Shown here: positions 1 to 9,195 of the stretch, piece by piece
How the letters are laid out: each line of letters begins with the position of its first letter
How positions within the stretch are numbered: the first letter of the stretch is position 1
From: Nitrososphaerota archaeon
GTDB lineage: Archaea > Thermoproteota > Nitrososphaeria > Nitrososphaerales > JACQRY01
Length of the DNA stretch: 64,000 nt
Reading direction: 5' to 3'
Assembly (NCBI GenBank): GCA_016184315.1
Contig: JACPCU010000010.1
Coordinates: 1-64,000, forward strand
Position numbers and translations under genes: made by a program
The notes under the pieces: model-generated
What the model was told of the DNA's origin: nothing
The model's database searches: none
What the model saw: the letters and a program-made list of their open reading frames with translations, nothing else

Positions 1-219
1 ATCTGAATGCCACGTCAACTCCTGTCCTTGGCGAGACGCTGAAGAAAGGTAGTCGTCGCCTTTCTTCAACTGTATTGTAATGGTTCGGGGTTGTAGGTCC
101 TTTTCGTGCTCCTTCATGTAGTGCATAGTCCGCTTCGTTCTTTCTACGACTTCCGCAGTGAATACAACCAAAGATTTTCGCTTCCACTTTAATAGATCGT
201 CCGTAACAAGGTTCTCCAA
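1..219 (-). CDS. partial hypothetical protein (runs off the left edge)
   Basis: Open frame on the minus strand from the window edge to about 285; first plausible start TTG at 217-219; translation LENLVTDDLLKWKRKSLVVFTAEVVERTKRTMHYMKEHEKDLQ... Confidence 0.3.
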   Translation of the reverse strand, partial: MENLVTDDLLKWKRKSLVVFTAEVVERTKRTMHYMKEHEKDLQPRTITIQLKKGDDYLSSASRQGQELTWHSD

Positions 220-353
220 ATGGGCTTTACTGCCTGTGGAATGTCTTTCATAAATAATCAGTAGCTCAACTTGGCAAGATAAGGCTTACCTTTAATCATT
301 CAACTTCCTCTTGGAGGACTTGGACAGCGCGGATTGATAACTTACCCTTAACA

Positions 354-1235
354 CTAGGTTACTGGGATCGATTTGCCGTAGGAAAGGGAAGGTCTTTCGC
401 AGACACCGTGCTCACAGGTCAGAAACAGGTCATAGACCTTATCCGGAACTCCTACTTTTACACTCAAACCCATTTCTTTGGCTAAGGCGGCGGTGATCGG
501 AGTGTCATGGGTTACATAGCCTCCCGTGAAGAGCTCAGCTAGTTTTTCCCGTCTTTCGCCTTGAATTTTATCTGTCAGTAGAGACTTGACAAAGCCTTTC
601 ATTTGACGCGTGGCTAACTCGGCAATCTCAGACATGATTATCGTCTGATCGCTCACTTGTTCTATTTTCTTCCTCCTTAACACATTCATCAAGGCCCCAG
701 AGGGTAAACCGCCTATCTGAGGGTCCACCGGACCGAGCACACTAAACTCTTCCATGATAATCTTATCCGCGGAAAGAGCTATCAGAGTGCCCCCAGACAT
801 TGCGTAGAAGGGCACTATAGCCGTAACCTTCGCCTTATGCTTTGATAACGCTGCGGCTATCATCTCAGCTGCCAACGCCAAGCCTCCCGGAGTGTGGATG
901 ATAATGTCTATAGGTTTATCAGATGCAGTATTACGGATTTCTCGTAAGATATGTTCGCTGTCCTCGATCTTGATATAGTCTGCGTCCCCTTCATTTGCCC
1001 AAGGTTCCTTCCTGTGAATCAGCGTTATGACCTTTGAGTTTCTCTCATGTTCGAGTGATTCAATGATTCGTCGTCTCTCTTGAAGAACCTCCGCTTTCAT
1101 CTCCTCTTTTCGAATTTTTTCCTCTTGAACAGGGTCTTTATTGGTATGAAAAGCTGGTTGACGATAGAGCAGTGCTAGTAGAGTTGCCGCCATGGCTAAT
1201 ATTGAGCCTGCAAGTACTAACTCCAGTTCAGTCAA
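354..1235 (-). CDS. membrane-anchored ClpP/crotonase-fold serine protease (SDH proteinase family)
   Basis: N-terminal TM; IDIIIHTPGGLALAAEMIAAAL and YAMSGGTLIALSADKIIMEEFSVLGPVDPQ motifs. Confidence 0.85.
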   Translation of the reverse strand: MTELELVLAGSILAMAATLLALLYRQPAFHTNKDPVQEEKIRKEEMKAEVLQERRRIIESLEHERNSKVITLIHRKEPWANEGDADYIKIEDSEHILREIRNTASDKPIDIIIHTPGGLALAAEMIAAALSKHKAKVTAIVPFYAMSGGTLIALSADKIIMEEFSVLGPVDPQIGGLPSGALMNVLRRKKIEQVSDQTIIMSEIAELATRQMKGFVKSLLTDKIQGERREKLAELFTGGYVTHDTPITAALAKEMGLSVKVGVPDKVYDLFLTCEHGVCERPSLSYGKSIPVT

Positions 1236-1575
1236 ACAAATCCATCTCGCATGTTCCTTCCTGTGACCATGTCTAACACGTTTAGTTGCCTGCTATTTGG
1301 TGTAGATAGATGGCAATGTCTCCATGATGAGGCATGAAGTACATCGTCTAAACCCAAGCGAAGAAGATTCTACGGTTTTGACAACGCGTTGCATACAACC
1401 CATTATGCAGTGGATTGTTCTTAAGATTTTGCCTTAACACTTAAGTTGTCTATTTAATTATTATATTGTCAGTCGGCTTAGACTTATTGCATACAGCCAC
1501 GTACACGCTGCAGCATCATGAAATGCTTTTTGTGTTTCAAAAAAGAGTCTACACCTAGTCTGACTTTTCAAATAA

Positions 1576-2283
1576 TTAGAATGGCTTTCTACTCATAGCC
1601 TTTGTGTAATCCTCTACAGCTTTCTGTCCAGCCCTTAAGTACACCCTACGTCTCAACTCCAAATCGTCTTCTGGAACATAGTGAAGCCTTTCAGAATAAG
1701 CAACTTTGTGCGGCCTACTCTCCTTTCTCGCCGCTTCCCAATTTAATAGATTCTCAAAGAATTGTCTTAGCTCTTCTGTATCAGCCCAATCCGATTTGTA
1801 TACTATGAGACCCTGTCTGCTGATGACATAAAGCATGTTCGGGCGAGAACCATATGAATTGTGAATATGCCCTTCGAGATCATCAACTATGATAGGCACA
1901 CCTACTTTCTCTTCCTTTTGCATCCTTTCTGCGTTGACCTTCTTCTGCTCATACGAAAGATGGTGAGATATTGCCTCTCCTGGGTGAGCCTCTCTAACAT
2001 AGACCAAGAAGAACTCGAATCCCTTATCCCTGTATTCTTCATAGAGTTTCTCCAAGGAGTTTTCCGCACTCTTCAAACAGCCTATGGATGGGGGACAAGT
2101 AATGCTCCCGAATACCAAGACAACGTTACTCTTGCCCCGAAGCTCTGAAAGTCTGATCATTCCGCCATTAAGCAGCTCTGCTTCAAAGTCGGGTGCTCGA
2201 TTACCGATCCGAATCTGCTCCCTAAAAGCAATGGAAGTATACTCATCTCTCGTGAAAGTATCATAGTTATACGAATCGTTCAT
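1576..2283 (-). CDS. thioredoxin-fold redoxin, iodothyronine-deiodinase-like
   Basis: APDFEAELLNGGMIRLSELRGKSNVVLVFGSITCPPS; the FGSxTCPP motif matches deiodinase-type proteins with Cys in place of Sec. Confidence 0.75.
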   Translation of the reverse strand: MNDSYNYDTFTRDEYTSIAFREQIRIGNRAPDFEAELLNGGMIRLSELRGKSNVVLVFGSITCPPSIGCLKSAENSLEKLYEEYRDKGFEFFLVYVREAHPGEAISHHLSYEQKKVNAERMQKEEKVGVPIIVDDLEGHIHNSYGSRPNMLYVISRQGLIVYKSDWADTEELRQFFENLLNWEAARKESRPHKVAYSERLHYVPEDDLELRRRVYLRAGQKAVEDYTKAMSRKPF

Positions 2284-2432
2284 TGTTGCCCATGTCTAAG
2301 ATAATAGCTGGGATTTATGCTTAGATCACGCAGCTTCAGTTCAATATTCGGGACATCTTCGCCTTACCCGCTTTATATAACCCCCCTAGACCAGCTCTAC
2401 ACGAGCGTGCGAGACCCAGCAAGTCCCGATGA

Positions 2433-2828
2433 TTGAACAGCACCGAAGAACGGAATTCTTTAAAGCTTGGAAATCTTTTAGGTCATTGGTTGAGCTCTAT
2501 TCCTGTGCCTGTCAATATTTGGCAGGATGGTGATGATGTTCTTAGAATCAAGTGGAGCGACGGTCATGATAGTGTCTACTCAACGGGTTTTCTTAGGAAG
2601 GTCTGTCCCTGTGCTGAGTGCGACGGGTTTAGGACGCAGAAGCCGGGGTTAAGGATCATCACTGGTCCAGTCGTTACGTCGGTTAAGGCTGTGAGCGCTA
2701 AGCAGGTGGGACGGTACGGCGTGGCTTTTGTTTGGAGTGACGGTCATTCACACGGCATATACAGCTATACATCTCTGAGGCAGTTTTGTCAGTGTGAGCG
2801 TTGCGTGGAGGGAAAGGAGGAAGGATAG
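2433..2828 (+). CDS. DUF971-type (gamma-butyrobetaine hydroxylase N-terminal-like) protein
   Basis: LRIKWSDGHDSVYSTGFLRKVCPCAEC ... VGRYGVAFVWSDGHSHGIYSYTSLRQFCQC. Confidence 0.8.
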   Translation: MNSTEERNSLKLGNLLGHWLSSIPVPVNIWQDGDDVLRIKWSDGHDSVYSTGFLRKVCPCAECDGFRTQKPGLRIITGPVVTSVKAVSAKQVGRYGVAFVWSDGHSHGIYSYTSLRQFCQCERCVEGKEEG

Positions 2829-2856
2829 GGTCTGCGGGACGTCGTCTTGGCTGGTA

Positions 2857-3300
2857 ATGGAGACGGTGGTGGAGACGCGCAGGTTTAGGGCTGTCAGCTG
2901 CGTCCTGTTCTTTGAAGGCAAGATCCTGATGCTGAAGAGAAATCTGAGCGTTAGGACTAACCCGGGGTTATGGAGTGTGGTAGCAGGGGAGATTGATGCC
3001 GGGGAAGAGCCTGTCGACACTGCTCATAGGGAGATAAGGGAGGAGGTCGGGTTGGCTCCCAGCGATGTTGAGCTACTTAGAAGGGGCGGCCCCTTTGAGG
3101 TTCAGCCTAAGCCGGGTTCAGTTACATCAGTCTACACTTTTCTGTTCCTAGCGTCTAGAAGCGATGTGAAGCTGAACGAGGAGCACACCGAGTATAGGTG
3201 GGCGTCAATAGGCGAAGCGTCAGCCTTGGATACGGTACCCAAGTTTGACGAAATGCTGAGAAGCCTAGGGCTGACTGGCTGTGGCCCCAGTAAACCATGA
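2857..3300 (+). CDS. NUDIX hydrolase
   Basis: Nudix box GEIDAGEEPVDTAHREIREEVGL; internal ATG at 2857 preferred over ORF start 2794. Confidence 0.85.
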   Translation: METVVETRRFRAVSCVLFFEGKILMLKRNLSVRTNPGLWSVVAGEIDAGEEPVDTAHREIREEVGLAPSDVELLRRGGPFEVQPKPGSVTSVYTFLFLASRSDVKLNEEHTEYRWASIGEASALDTVPKFDEMLRSLGLTGCGPSKP

Positions 3301-3367
3301 ACATGCAAGAAAACTGTCTTCACAGGAGACTGAGGCAGAGACCGAGCAAGGCAAAGTGATTTTGCTC

Positions 3368-4231
3368 CTATCTTCGAACCAGCACTTTCCAGAATCCGGC
3401 TGGAAGCTCCAGCACTACGAACTCTAATCCCTTAGATTTTAGCTTAGCAGGTATCTCATCATAAGCAGAGTCTTCCGAGTCAGTCAAAACCTCAAGTACG
3501 CCGCCTTTCCCGATCTCCTCGAGCTTCGCCACAGTATGTATGGTTGGATATGGACATACCATGCCCCTAGTATCCAGAGTCGCATAAGGCGCGGCGCTAA
3601 TTATCTGGCTTGCATCGTTTCCAGCCACAATTCTTCCCTCAATTCTCCCGTCAGGATCATCATAGCCGGAAACGAATTTCTTGACCGTCCTGTTAACAGG
3701 GTCATACTGATGCCTCTGCTTCATCCCCAGATCAGAGGCAAGGATGTGGATGCTCACCGACGGCTTACCCGTAGGATTCAGTATCCTGTGAATATCGTTC
3801 CTATGAACCTCGTCGAAGACCAAGCCTTCCTCCAAGATCTGTCCTTCCCGAAAATCAGTTGCTCCAGCCTCCTTGATCTCTGCGTAACCCTCATTGGATC
3901 CATCGTCCAGCCGCTCATAACGCTCCTCTCTTATCGCGTTCTGGTAGACCCCGATCAGACCCCATGACAAATGATCATGTATCGGGAATGCTTGTGTTGC
4001 ACCCCAAACCATCGAAATCACCGAATATGAACGGTCAGGCGGCCTGTGAACCAAGTAGGCTGCAGGTCTACGGGATATAGGTCTGAGGAATTTCTCGTCC
4101 ACCAGCCTAGTAGCAATCAACTCGTCGAGTAGGGGGCGTGTCTTGGCTATTGCCTTCTTGCTGTCCTTTTCCGTCTTTATGATCTCAGATAGCTCAGAGT
4201 AAATGAACCGTAAATCCCTGTTCATTTTCAC
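3368..4231 (-). CDS. cysteine/thiol dioxygenase-like cupin fused to a C-terminal TusA/SirA-like domain
   Basis: Cupin HDHLSWG...EVHRNDIHRILNPTGKPSVSIHIL; C-terminal LDTRGMVCPYPTIHTVAKLEEIGKGGVLEVLTDSEDSAYDEIPA is TusA-like (CPxP). Confidence 0.8.
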   Translation of the reverse strand: MKMNRDLRFIYSELSEIIKTEKDSKKAIAKTRPLLDELIATRLVDEKFLRPISRRPAAYLVHRPPDRSYSVISMVWGATQAFPIHDHLSWGLIGVYQNAIREERYERLDDGSNEGYAEIKEAGATDFREGQILEEGLVFDEVHRNDIHRILNPTGKPSVSIHILASDLGMKQRHQYDPVNRTVKKFVSGYDDPDGRIEGRIVAGNDASQIISAAPYATLDTRGMVCPYPTIHTVAKLEEIGKGGVLEVLTDSEDSAYDEIPAKLKSKGLEFVVLELPAGFWKVLVRR

Positions 4232-4354
4232 TGTCCTTGAAGATCATTGAGGATTCATTTTAAGCATGCCTGAAAACTTCCGCAAGAGACAGTTGACCAC
4301 CGAGAGTGGCGGCACACCTTAAAAGCCCACACCCTAAACCTCCCATGGCGACTG

Positions 4355-5503
4355 TTGCGGGCAGACCACGGCATATACCTCATAAGCGCTACCATATGGT
4401 CAGCAAACGGCATCATCGGCCTAGCTGTCCCCCTTTTCCTCAGGGAGAAAGGCGCAGGGCCAGTGGAGATCGGGTTAGCTGTGGCACTCTTCACAGTTAC
4501 AAGCGCCTTGTCAGCGGTGCCCTTCGGATCGCTTTCAGACCGTTTAGGTAGATTGCCGCTGCTGGCAATAGGTATCTCATCGTTAATCATCTCTTCCCTG
4601 CTGCTTTCAGCCGCTAACGACACGATTCAAGTCTTCCTCTTGATGATTCTCCAAGGCTTAGGAATCGGGGCTTTCGATCCTAGCTCAAATGCTGCACTGG
4701 GAGATGTGGCTCGAAGAAACGAGTTGGGGAAGGCCTATGGAACATTAGGGTTCACTTCTCTATCAGGCTCAGCAACAGGACCAGCTGTGGGAGGAGTGTT
4801 GATATCCCTCTTCGGTTTCAGCAATACCTTCGTATTTGCAGCTCTTCCTATGATCTTGGTGTTACTCATTTCTCTTCGATCAGTACGTGGCCTGAAGGGA
4901 AGAGGCGAAAGAAAGAAGACGTTGAACATCAAAGTATCCGATTTCAGCAGGCTCCTTGTTATAGGCTGGTTAGGAATAGGTATCTCATTCCTAGCGTGGG
5001 GTGGATTAAGAGCCTTCTTTCCAGTCTACGCTGCGGAAGTAGGGATTGACGTGGTGTTCATCGGCCTATTGTTTTCAAGCATGATCGTGGTTGGAGGCTT
5101 CGCTAGAATTCCTCTAGGATACCTGATCGACCGCTACAAAAAGTCTCACAGATTCATAGCTTTAGGACTCTTCACCGCGGGGATAGTAGTGGCTCCAATA
5201 GGCTCGTTAACCAACCCCTTCTTACTTCTACTCTTGCTCGGCTCCACCGGTATATCCAGAGGCACAGCGAACTTGGCCTCAAACGTACTCATAGCGTCAG
5301 AGAGCAGCACGGAGAGCAAGGGAATGATGATGGGAATCACCAGCATGAGCAGAAACATCGGCTCCACCCTAGGACCAGCACTAGGCGGGGTCATCATATC
5401 AGTCGCGGGCTTCTCCACAGGATTCCTATTCCTAGGATTAGGCGAAATCTTAGGAGCAGTAACTATTTTACTGCTGGCTCATAGACACGTAGAAGAGAAG
5501 TAG
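4355..5503 (+). CDS. MFS transporter
   Basis: About 12 hydrophobic segments; FGSLSDRLGRLPLLAIG and PLGYLIDRYKKSHRF loops. Confidence 0.85.
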   Translation: MRADHGIYLISATIWSANGIIGLAVPLFLREKGAGPVEIGLAVALFTVTSALSAVPFGSLSDRLGRLPLLAIGISSLIISSLLLSAANDTIQVFLLMILQGLGIGAFDPSSNAALGDVARRNELGKAYGTLGFTSLSGSATGPAVGGVLISLFGFSNTFVFAALPMILVLLISLRSVRGLKGRGERKKTLNIKVSDFSRLLVIGWLGIGISFLAWGGLRAFFPVYAAEVGIDVVFIGLLFSSMIVVGGFARIPLGYLIDRYKKSHRFIALGLFTAGIVVAPIGSLTNPFLLLLLLGSTGISRGTANLASNVLIASESSTESKGMMMGITSMSRNIGSTLGPALGGVIISVAGFSTGFLFLGLGEILGAVTILLLAHRHVEEK

Positions 5504-5517
5504 CCTCCCTTACGACA

Positions 5518-5670
5518 TCAATTGTCGAAAAGGTCGCTGCCTCTCCCTGTCTTCTGGCCAACTAGGCTATGAGGCTCAACGGTTCCACATTTTGGGCAAG
5601 CGAGCTCATAGTCAACCATCGGGTTGATGTAATAGACCTCTCCGCACACTGGGCACTTGTGCTTACCCAC
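5518..5670 (-). CDS. 50-aa zinc-ribbon microprotein
   Basis: GTG-initiated minus-strand ORF: (V)GKHKCPVCGEVYYINPMVDYELACPKCGTVEPHSLVGQKTGRGSDLFDN*; two CPxC knuckles; below the ORF-track size cutoff. Confidence 0.6.
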   Translation of the reverse strand: MGKHKCPVCGEVYYINPMVDYELACPKCGTVEPHSLVGQKTGRGSDLFDN

Positions 5671-5782
5671 CAGCCGTTACCGAGAAATCTATGTGCAGCC
5701 CTGACCTATATGTGTAAAGCAGACTACCAACCACAGCTCTCTAACATCATCTAGCATCAAAGGTCAACAGTTAAATATACAC

Positions 5783-5803
5783 ATGACAAAAACGTCATAT
5801 GAC
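5783..5803 (+). promoter_or_regulatory. candidate operator for the ArsR-family regulator
   Basis: Perfect dyad ATGAC-N6-GTCAT (5783-5798) followed by overlapping palindrome GTCATATGAC (5794-5803), just downstream of TATA-like TTAAATATAC and overlapping the start codon. Confidence 0.55.
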
Positions 5804-6128
5804 ATCGCAGTCAACTGAATGGAGCACATCCCACTCACTCTTCTTTAAAGCATTAGCGAACCCGGCAAGAATGTCGATCATCAGCCTCTTACACACCAGC
5901 CAGAGGAGTGTCACAGAGATCTCAGACGAACTTGGCTTCGAGCAGACGATGGTTTCACATCATCTCAGATGCCTCTCCTTCTGTGGATTCGTCAAATCCA
6001 AACGAAAAGGAAAGAACATGATATACGCCCTCAACAAAGAAACCATAGTGCCGATACTAAAGATAGTTGAAAAACACTTGGAGAAATACGCGTCGAACCT
6101 ATACAGCTGCGACGCTCTGGAGCGATGA
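5799..6128 (+). CDS. ArsR-family HTH regulator, likely mer regulator
   Basis: FKALANPARMSIISLLHTSQRSVTEISDELGFEQTMVSHHLRCLSFCGFVKSKRKGKNMIYAL; immediately upstream of merA. Confidence 0.85.
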   Translation: MTSQSTEWSTSHSLFFKALANPARMSIISLLHTSQRSVTEISDELGFEQTMVSHHLRCLSFCGFVKSKRKGKNMIYALNKETIVPILKIVEKHLEKYASNLYSCDALER

Positions 6129-6162
6129 ATACAGAAAACACGCATAGGATCAGTGTCAAGAA

Positions 6163-7563
6163 ATGAAGAACCAATATGATTTCATCGTAATAGGAGGAGG
6201 CTCAGCAGGCTTCGGATGCGCAATCAAGGCTTCTGAGCTAGGCGCTTCCGTAGCTCTGATAGAAGGCGGAACTATAGGTGGAACATGTGTCAATGTGGGC
6301 TGTGTTCCCAGCAAGAGGCTTCTGACAGTCGGCGACGTGTATTACTATAGAGATCATGGCTATCGAGGCGTAGACCTCGACGCTCGCCCCCTACACCTTA
6401 GCTCAGTAATAAGGGAAAAAGACAGTCTTGTTCAAGATCTGAGGAACAAGAAATACACGGATGTTATCAACAGTCTACCTGACGCGACTTTCATCAAAGG
6501 TTCAGCAAGATTCCTCTCCAGAAACGAAGTTAAAGTAGACGGTAAGAAGATCAGGGGAAAACACTTCCTTATCGCCACAGGCTCTTCACCTCACATTCCT
6601 CCGTTCAAAGGCATCAGAGAAGTCAACTATCTAACCAACGTTGAAGCCTTGAGTCCGAGACGACGCCCAGACAGCCTGCTGATCATTGGTGGCAGAGCCC
6701 AAGCATTGGAATTCGCTCAGATGTATACTCATTTCGGGGCAAAAGTCACTGTACTGCAAAGAAGCAGCAGGATAATACCGGAGGAAGAACCTGAAATCTC
6801 AGACGCATTAAGAAGATACCTCGAAGAAGAGGGCATAGAGATTCACACGGGTGTAGAAATTAAGGAGGTCAGCGAAAGAAACGGCCTGAAAACCGTCTTA
6901 ACCATCTGCTGCGGCGAGAAAAAGGTGTACAGCGGCGAAGAGCTTCTGATAGCCACGGGGCGGACGCCGAATACCAGTGAACTAGGCCTCGAACACATCG
7001 GTGTTAAACTCAGAGAAGACGGAGCGGTCATAGTAGACAGCCGGATGAGAACATCTGTCACACACATCTGGGCCGGCGGCGACGTGACCGGACAACCAAT
7101 GCTTGAAACCGTAGCAGCCAAAGAAGGCGCCATAGCAGCCTACAACGCCTTATCACAGTCAAAGAGGAAGATGGATTTCAACTCGGTTCCCCACGCCGTA
7201 TTCACCATGCCGCAGGTCGCCAGCGTAGGTTTAACAGACGCAGAAGCGAATCTAAGCGGATTTGCTTGTGCATGCAACTGGATACCTATGTCCAGCGTTC
7301 CGAAGGCAAGGATCCTGGGTGACACCCGTGGACTCGTCAAACTAGTCATAGATCACAAGTCGAAGCGTATACTGGGAGTACACATACTTTCACCCATCGC
7401 AGCAGAAATGATCCATGAAGGAGTACTGGCAGTGAAATTCAAACTCACCGTCGATGATTTGATCGACACGGTTCATGTCTTCCCAACGATGTCCGAAGCA
7501 ATCAAGCTGGCTGCTCAATCATTTTACAGAGACATAGACAAAATGAGCTGCTGCACAGAATAG
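6163..7563 (+). CDS. merA: mercuric reductase
   Basis: FAD pyridine nucleotide-disulfide oxidoreductase; GGTCVNVGCVPSK redox motif and C-terminal SCC (MSCCTE) vicinal cysteines; no N-terminal NmerA domain. Confidence 0.9.
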   Translation: MKNQYDFIVIGGGSAGFGCAIKASELGASVALIEGGTIGGTCVNVGCVPSKRLLTVGDVYYYRDHGYRGVDLDARPLHLSSVIREKDSLVQDLRNKKYTDVINSLPDATFIKGSARFLSRNEVKVDGKKIRGKHFLIATGSSPHIPPFKGIREVNYLTNVEALSPRRRPDSLLIIGGRAQALEFAQMYTHFGAKVTVLQRSSRIIPEEEPEISDALRRYLEEEGIEIHTGVEIKEVSERNGLKTVLTICCGEKKVYSGEELLIATGRTPNTSELGLEHIGVKLREDGAVIVDSRMRTSVTHIWAGGDVTGQPMLETVAAKEGAIAAYNALSQSKRKMDFNSVPHAVFTMPQVASVGLTDAEANLSGFACACNWIPMSSVPKARILGDTRGLVKLVIDHKSKRILGVHILSPIAAEMIHEGVLAVKFKLTVDDLIDTVHVFPTMSEAIKLAAQSFYRDIDKMSCCTE

Positions 7564-7880
7564 GCGAAAATCGGCCTCCCATATCCACAAATCCAGAAGT
7601 TTCTGTTCGAAGACTAGTAAACACGCCTCTAACAATAATGGATAAAGCAACCGCAGAAGCTATTACAGAGAATTTTACCAAGAATAGCAACGGCACAGAA
7701 GCAGAACCGATTACCAGCAAAAAGAAAAGGAAACTGAATGACATAAAAACCTCGTGGACTCAAATTCCTCGTTCTTCCAGTAGGAGTAGATGCACTTGTA
7801 GACGAAGCCCTTGAATAAATCCTGTAGAGAGAAAATTCTAAGCCTTTGCCATATCGCTTGATGCGAAGTTTTCTCTTGGG

Positions 7881-8480
7881 TTAAGCCGGTGGAGATGAGG
7901 GCGGTGGCGGTGGAGGGCTCGGAGACTGCTCAGGGAGAGCGAAGAAAGCTATTGTTAGAAAGATTGCAGCAACGAAGATTATGATGAAGCCGATTAGTAT
8001 TATGGTTAGTGCCGCGCCTATTAGGAAGAGCAGTCCAGCAGTGTGGAAGTGGCCTATGTTCAGGCGAGAGGCGATAGTGTTGAAGCTCTTTCTAAGGAAG
8101 ACAGCTGAAACCAATGTGAAGACCCAGACAACGACCAGTCCGACGATGATACCGGCCATCAAGCCCATAAGCCCGGGGCCGCTCAAGTCACTTGGTACGA
8201 AACCGCCGCTACCAAAGGGCATCATGCCGGATCCTCCTATGAAGGATAGAACGCTAGCTGCGCCAACTACTATGCCGGCAACTATGCCAACGATGCTCAG
8301 TACGATTGCTATGAGCGCGTTGTTGAATATCGATTTGTCTACGAGGCTGTCGGAGAGGTATTTGACCGCCACGAGTACAAGGATGAATCCCACGATGCTG
8401 ATGACTGGGATGAAAGTGCCGATAAGAAGTAGTATGGATCCTATTCCGCCTAAAGATTTGGCTTGAGATAAAGTTCCCAT
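7881..8480 (-). CDS. DUF996-type membrane protein
   Basis: MGTLSQAKSLGGIGSILLLIGTFIPVISIVGFILVLVAVKYLSD; several TM helices; internal ATG preferred over 8552. Confidence 0.7.
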   Translation of the reverse strand: MGTLSQAKSLGGIGSILLLIGTFIPVISIVGFILVLVAVKYLSDSLVDKSIFNNALIAIVLSIVGIVAGIVVGAASVLSFIGGSGMMPFGSGGFVPSDLSGPGLMGLMAGIIVGLVVVWVFTLVSAVFLRKSFNTIASRLNIGHFHTAGLLFLIGAALTIILIGFIIIFVAAIFLTIAFFALPEQSPSPPPPPPSSPPA

Positions 8481-8602
8481 GTTGGCGTAGTTACGGCCTC
8501 TACTAAATATTCTTAGTGATCGGCAACAGACGATATCTGTAAATTCTGGCATCGGATAAGCATAATTTTAATATGCTGTACTTTGACACAAAAGTTTAGG
8601 TC

Positions 8603-8962
8603 ATGAAAGGTAGAATCTTTCTAATTCATTGGAATCAATCGGAGGCGGATGAATTCGCTGAGAAACTACGCTCAGAAGGATGGAAAGTCGACATCGAAGC
8701 CGAGGACGGTGCCCGAGCAGGCAAGATGATAAGAGCAGATCCACCAGATGCAGTTGTAATTTATCTGACTCGCCTGCCTTCGCATGGACGTGAAACCGCA
8801 GATTACCTGCGATCAGTGAAGACGACACGAAACATACCTATAGTCTTCGTGGATGGAAGGGAAGATGCTCTGGAAAAGACGAAGGTGAAGGTGGCTGACG
8901 CAGTATTTACCACATCGACGGAGCTGAAAAATGTCTTGGCAAATATTTCAAAACTTAGTTGA
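8603..8962 (+). CDS. stand-alone receiver-like protein lacking the canonical phosphoacceptor Asp
   Basis: CheY-like pattern IFLIHWNQSEADEFAEKLRSEGWKV...PDAVVIYLTRLPSHG; Tyr at the usual Asp position. Confidence 0.55.
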   Translation: MKGRIFLIHWNQSEADEFAEKLRSEGWKVDIEAEDGARAGKMIRADPPDAVVIYLTRLPSHGRETADYLRSVKTTRNIPIVFVDGREDALEKTKVKVADAVFTTSTELKNVLANISKLS

Positions 8963-9117
8963 TGAGGCGAACCATTCTTGACGCAGCGACTCCTACTGCG
9001 TCTAGGCGCAGTCCCAAGATAAGTTCTTCATAACGATATCAGTGTTTTTCCGGGAAATGTAAGCATAGGTTGTGTGCGATGTCTGACATGGTTTGCATAA
9101 GTACGTGATTCTTCTGT

Positions 9118-9175
9118 AAGTATACATGTTATGAATATACTTTCAATCATGAAAACAGAAATACAGGTTTTCTGT
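9118..9175 (+). promoter_or_regulatory. candidate rdhA regulatory region with two inverted repeats
   Basis: AAGTATA(9118-9124)-N11-TATACTT(9136-9142) and ACAGAAA(9155-9161)-N7-TTTCTGT(9169-9175). Confidence 0.45.
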
Positions 9176-9195
9176 ATACATATCATGTCTTCAGA

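Noticed and set aside
1861-2148. plus-strand ORFs opposite the deiodinase-like gene
   Set aside because: Antisense shadow of a convincing redoxin CDS
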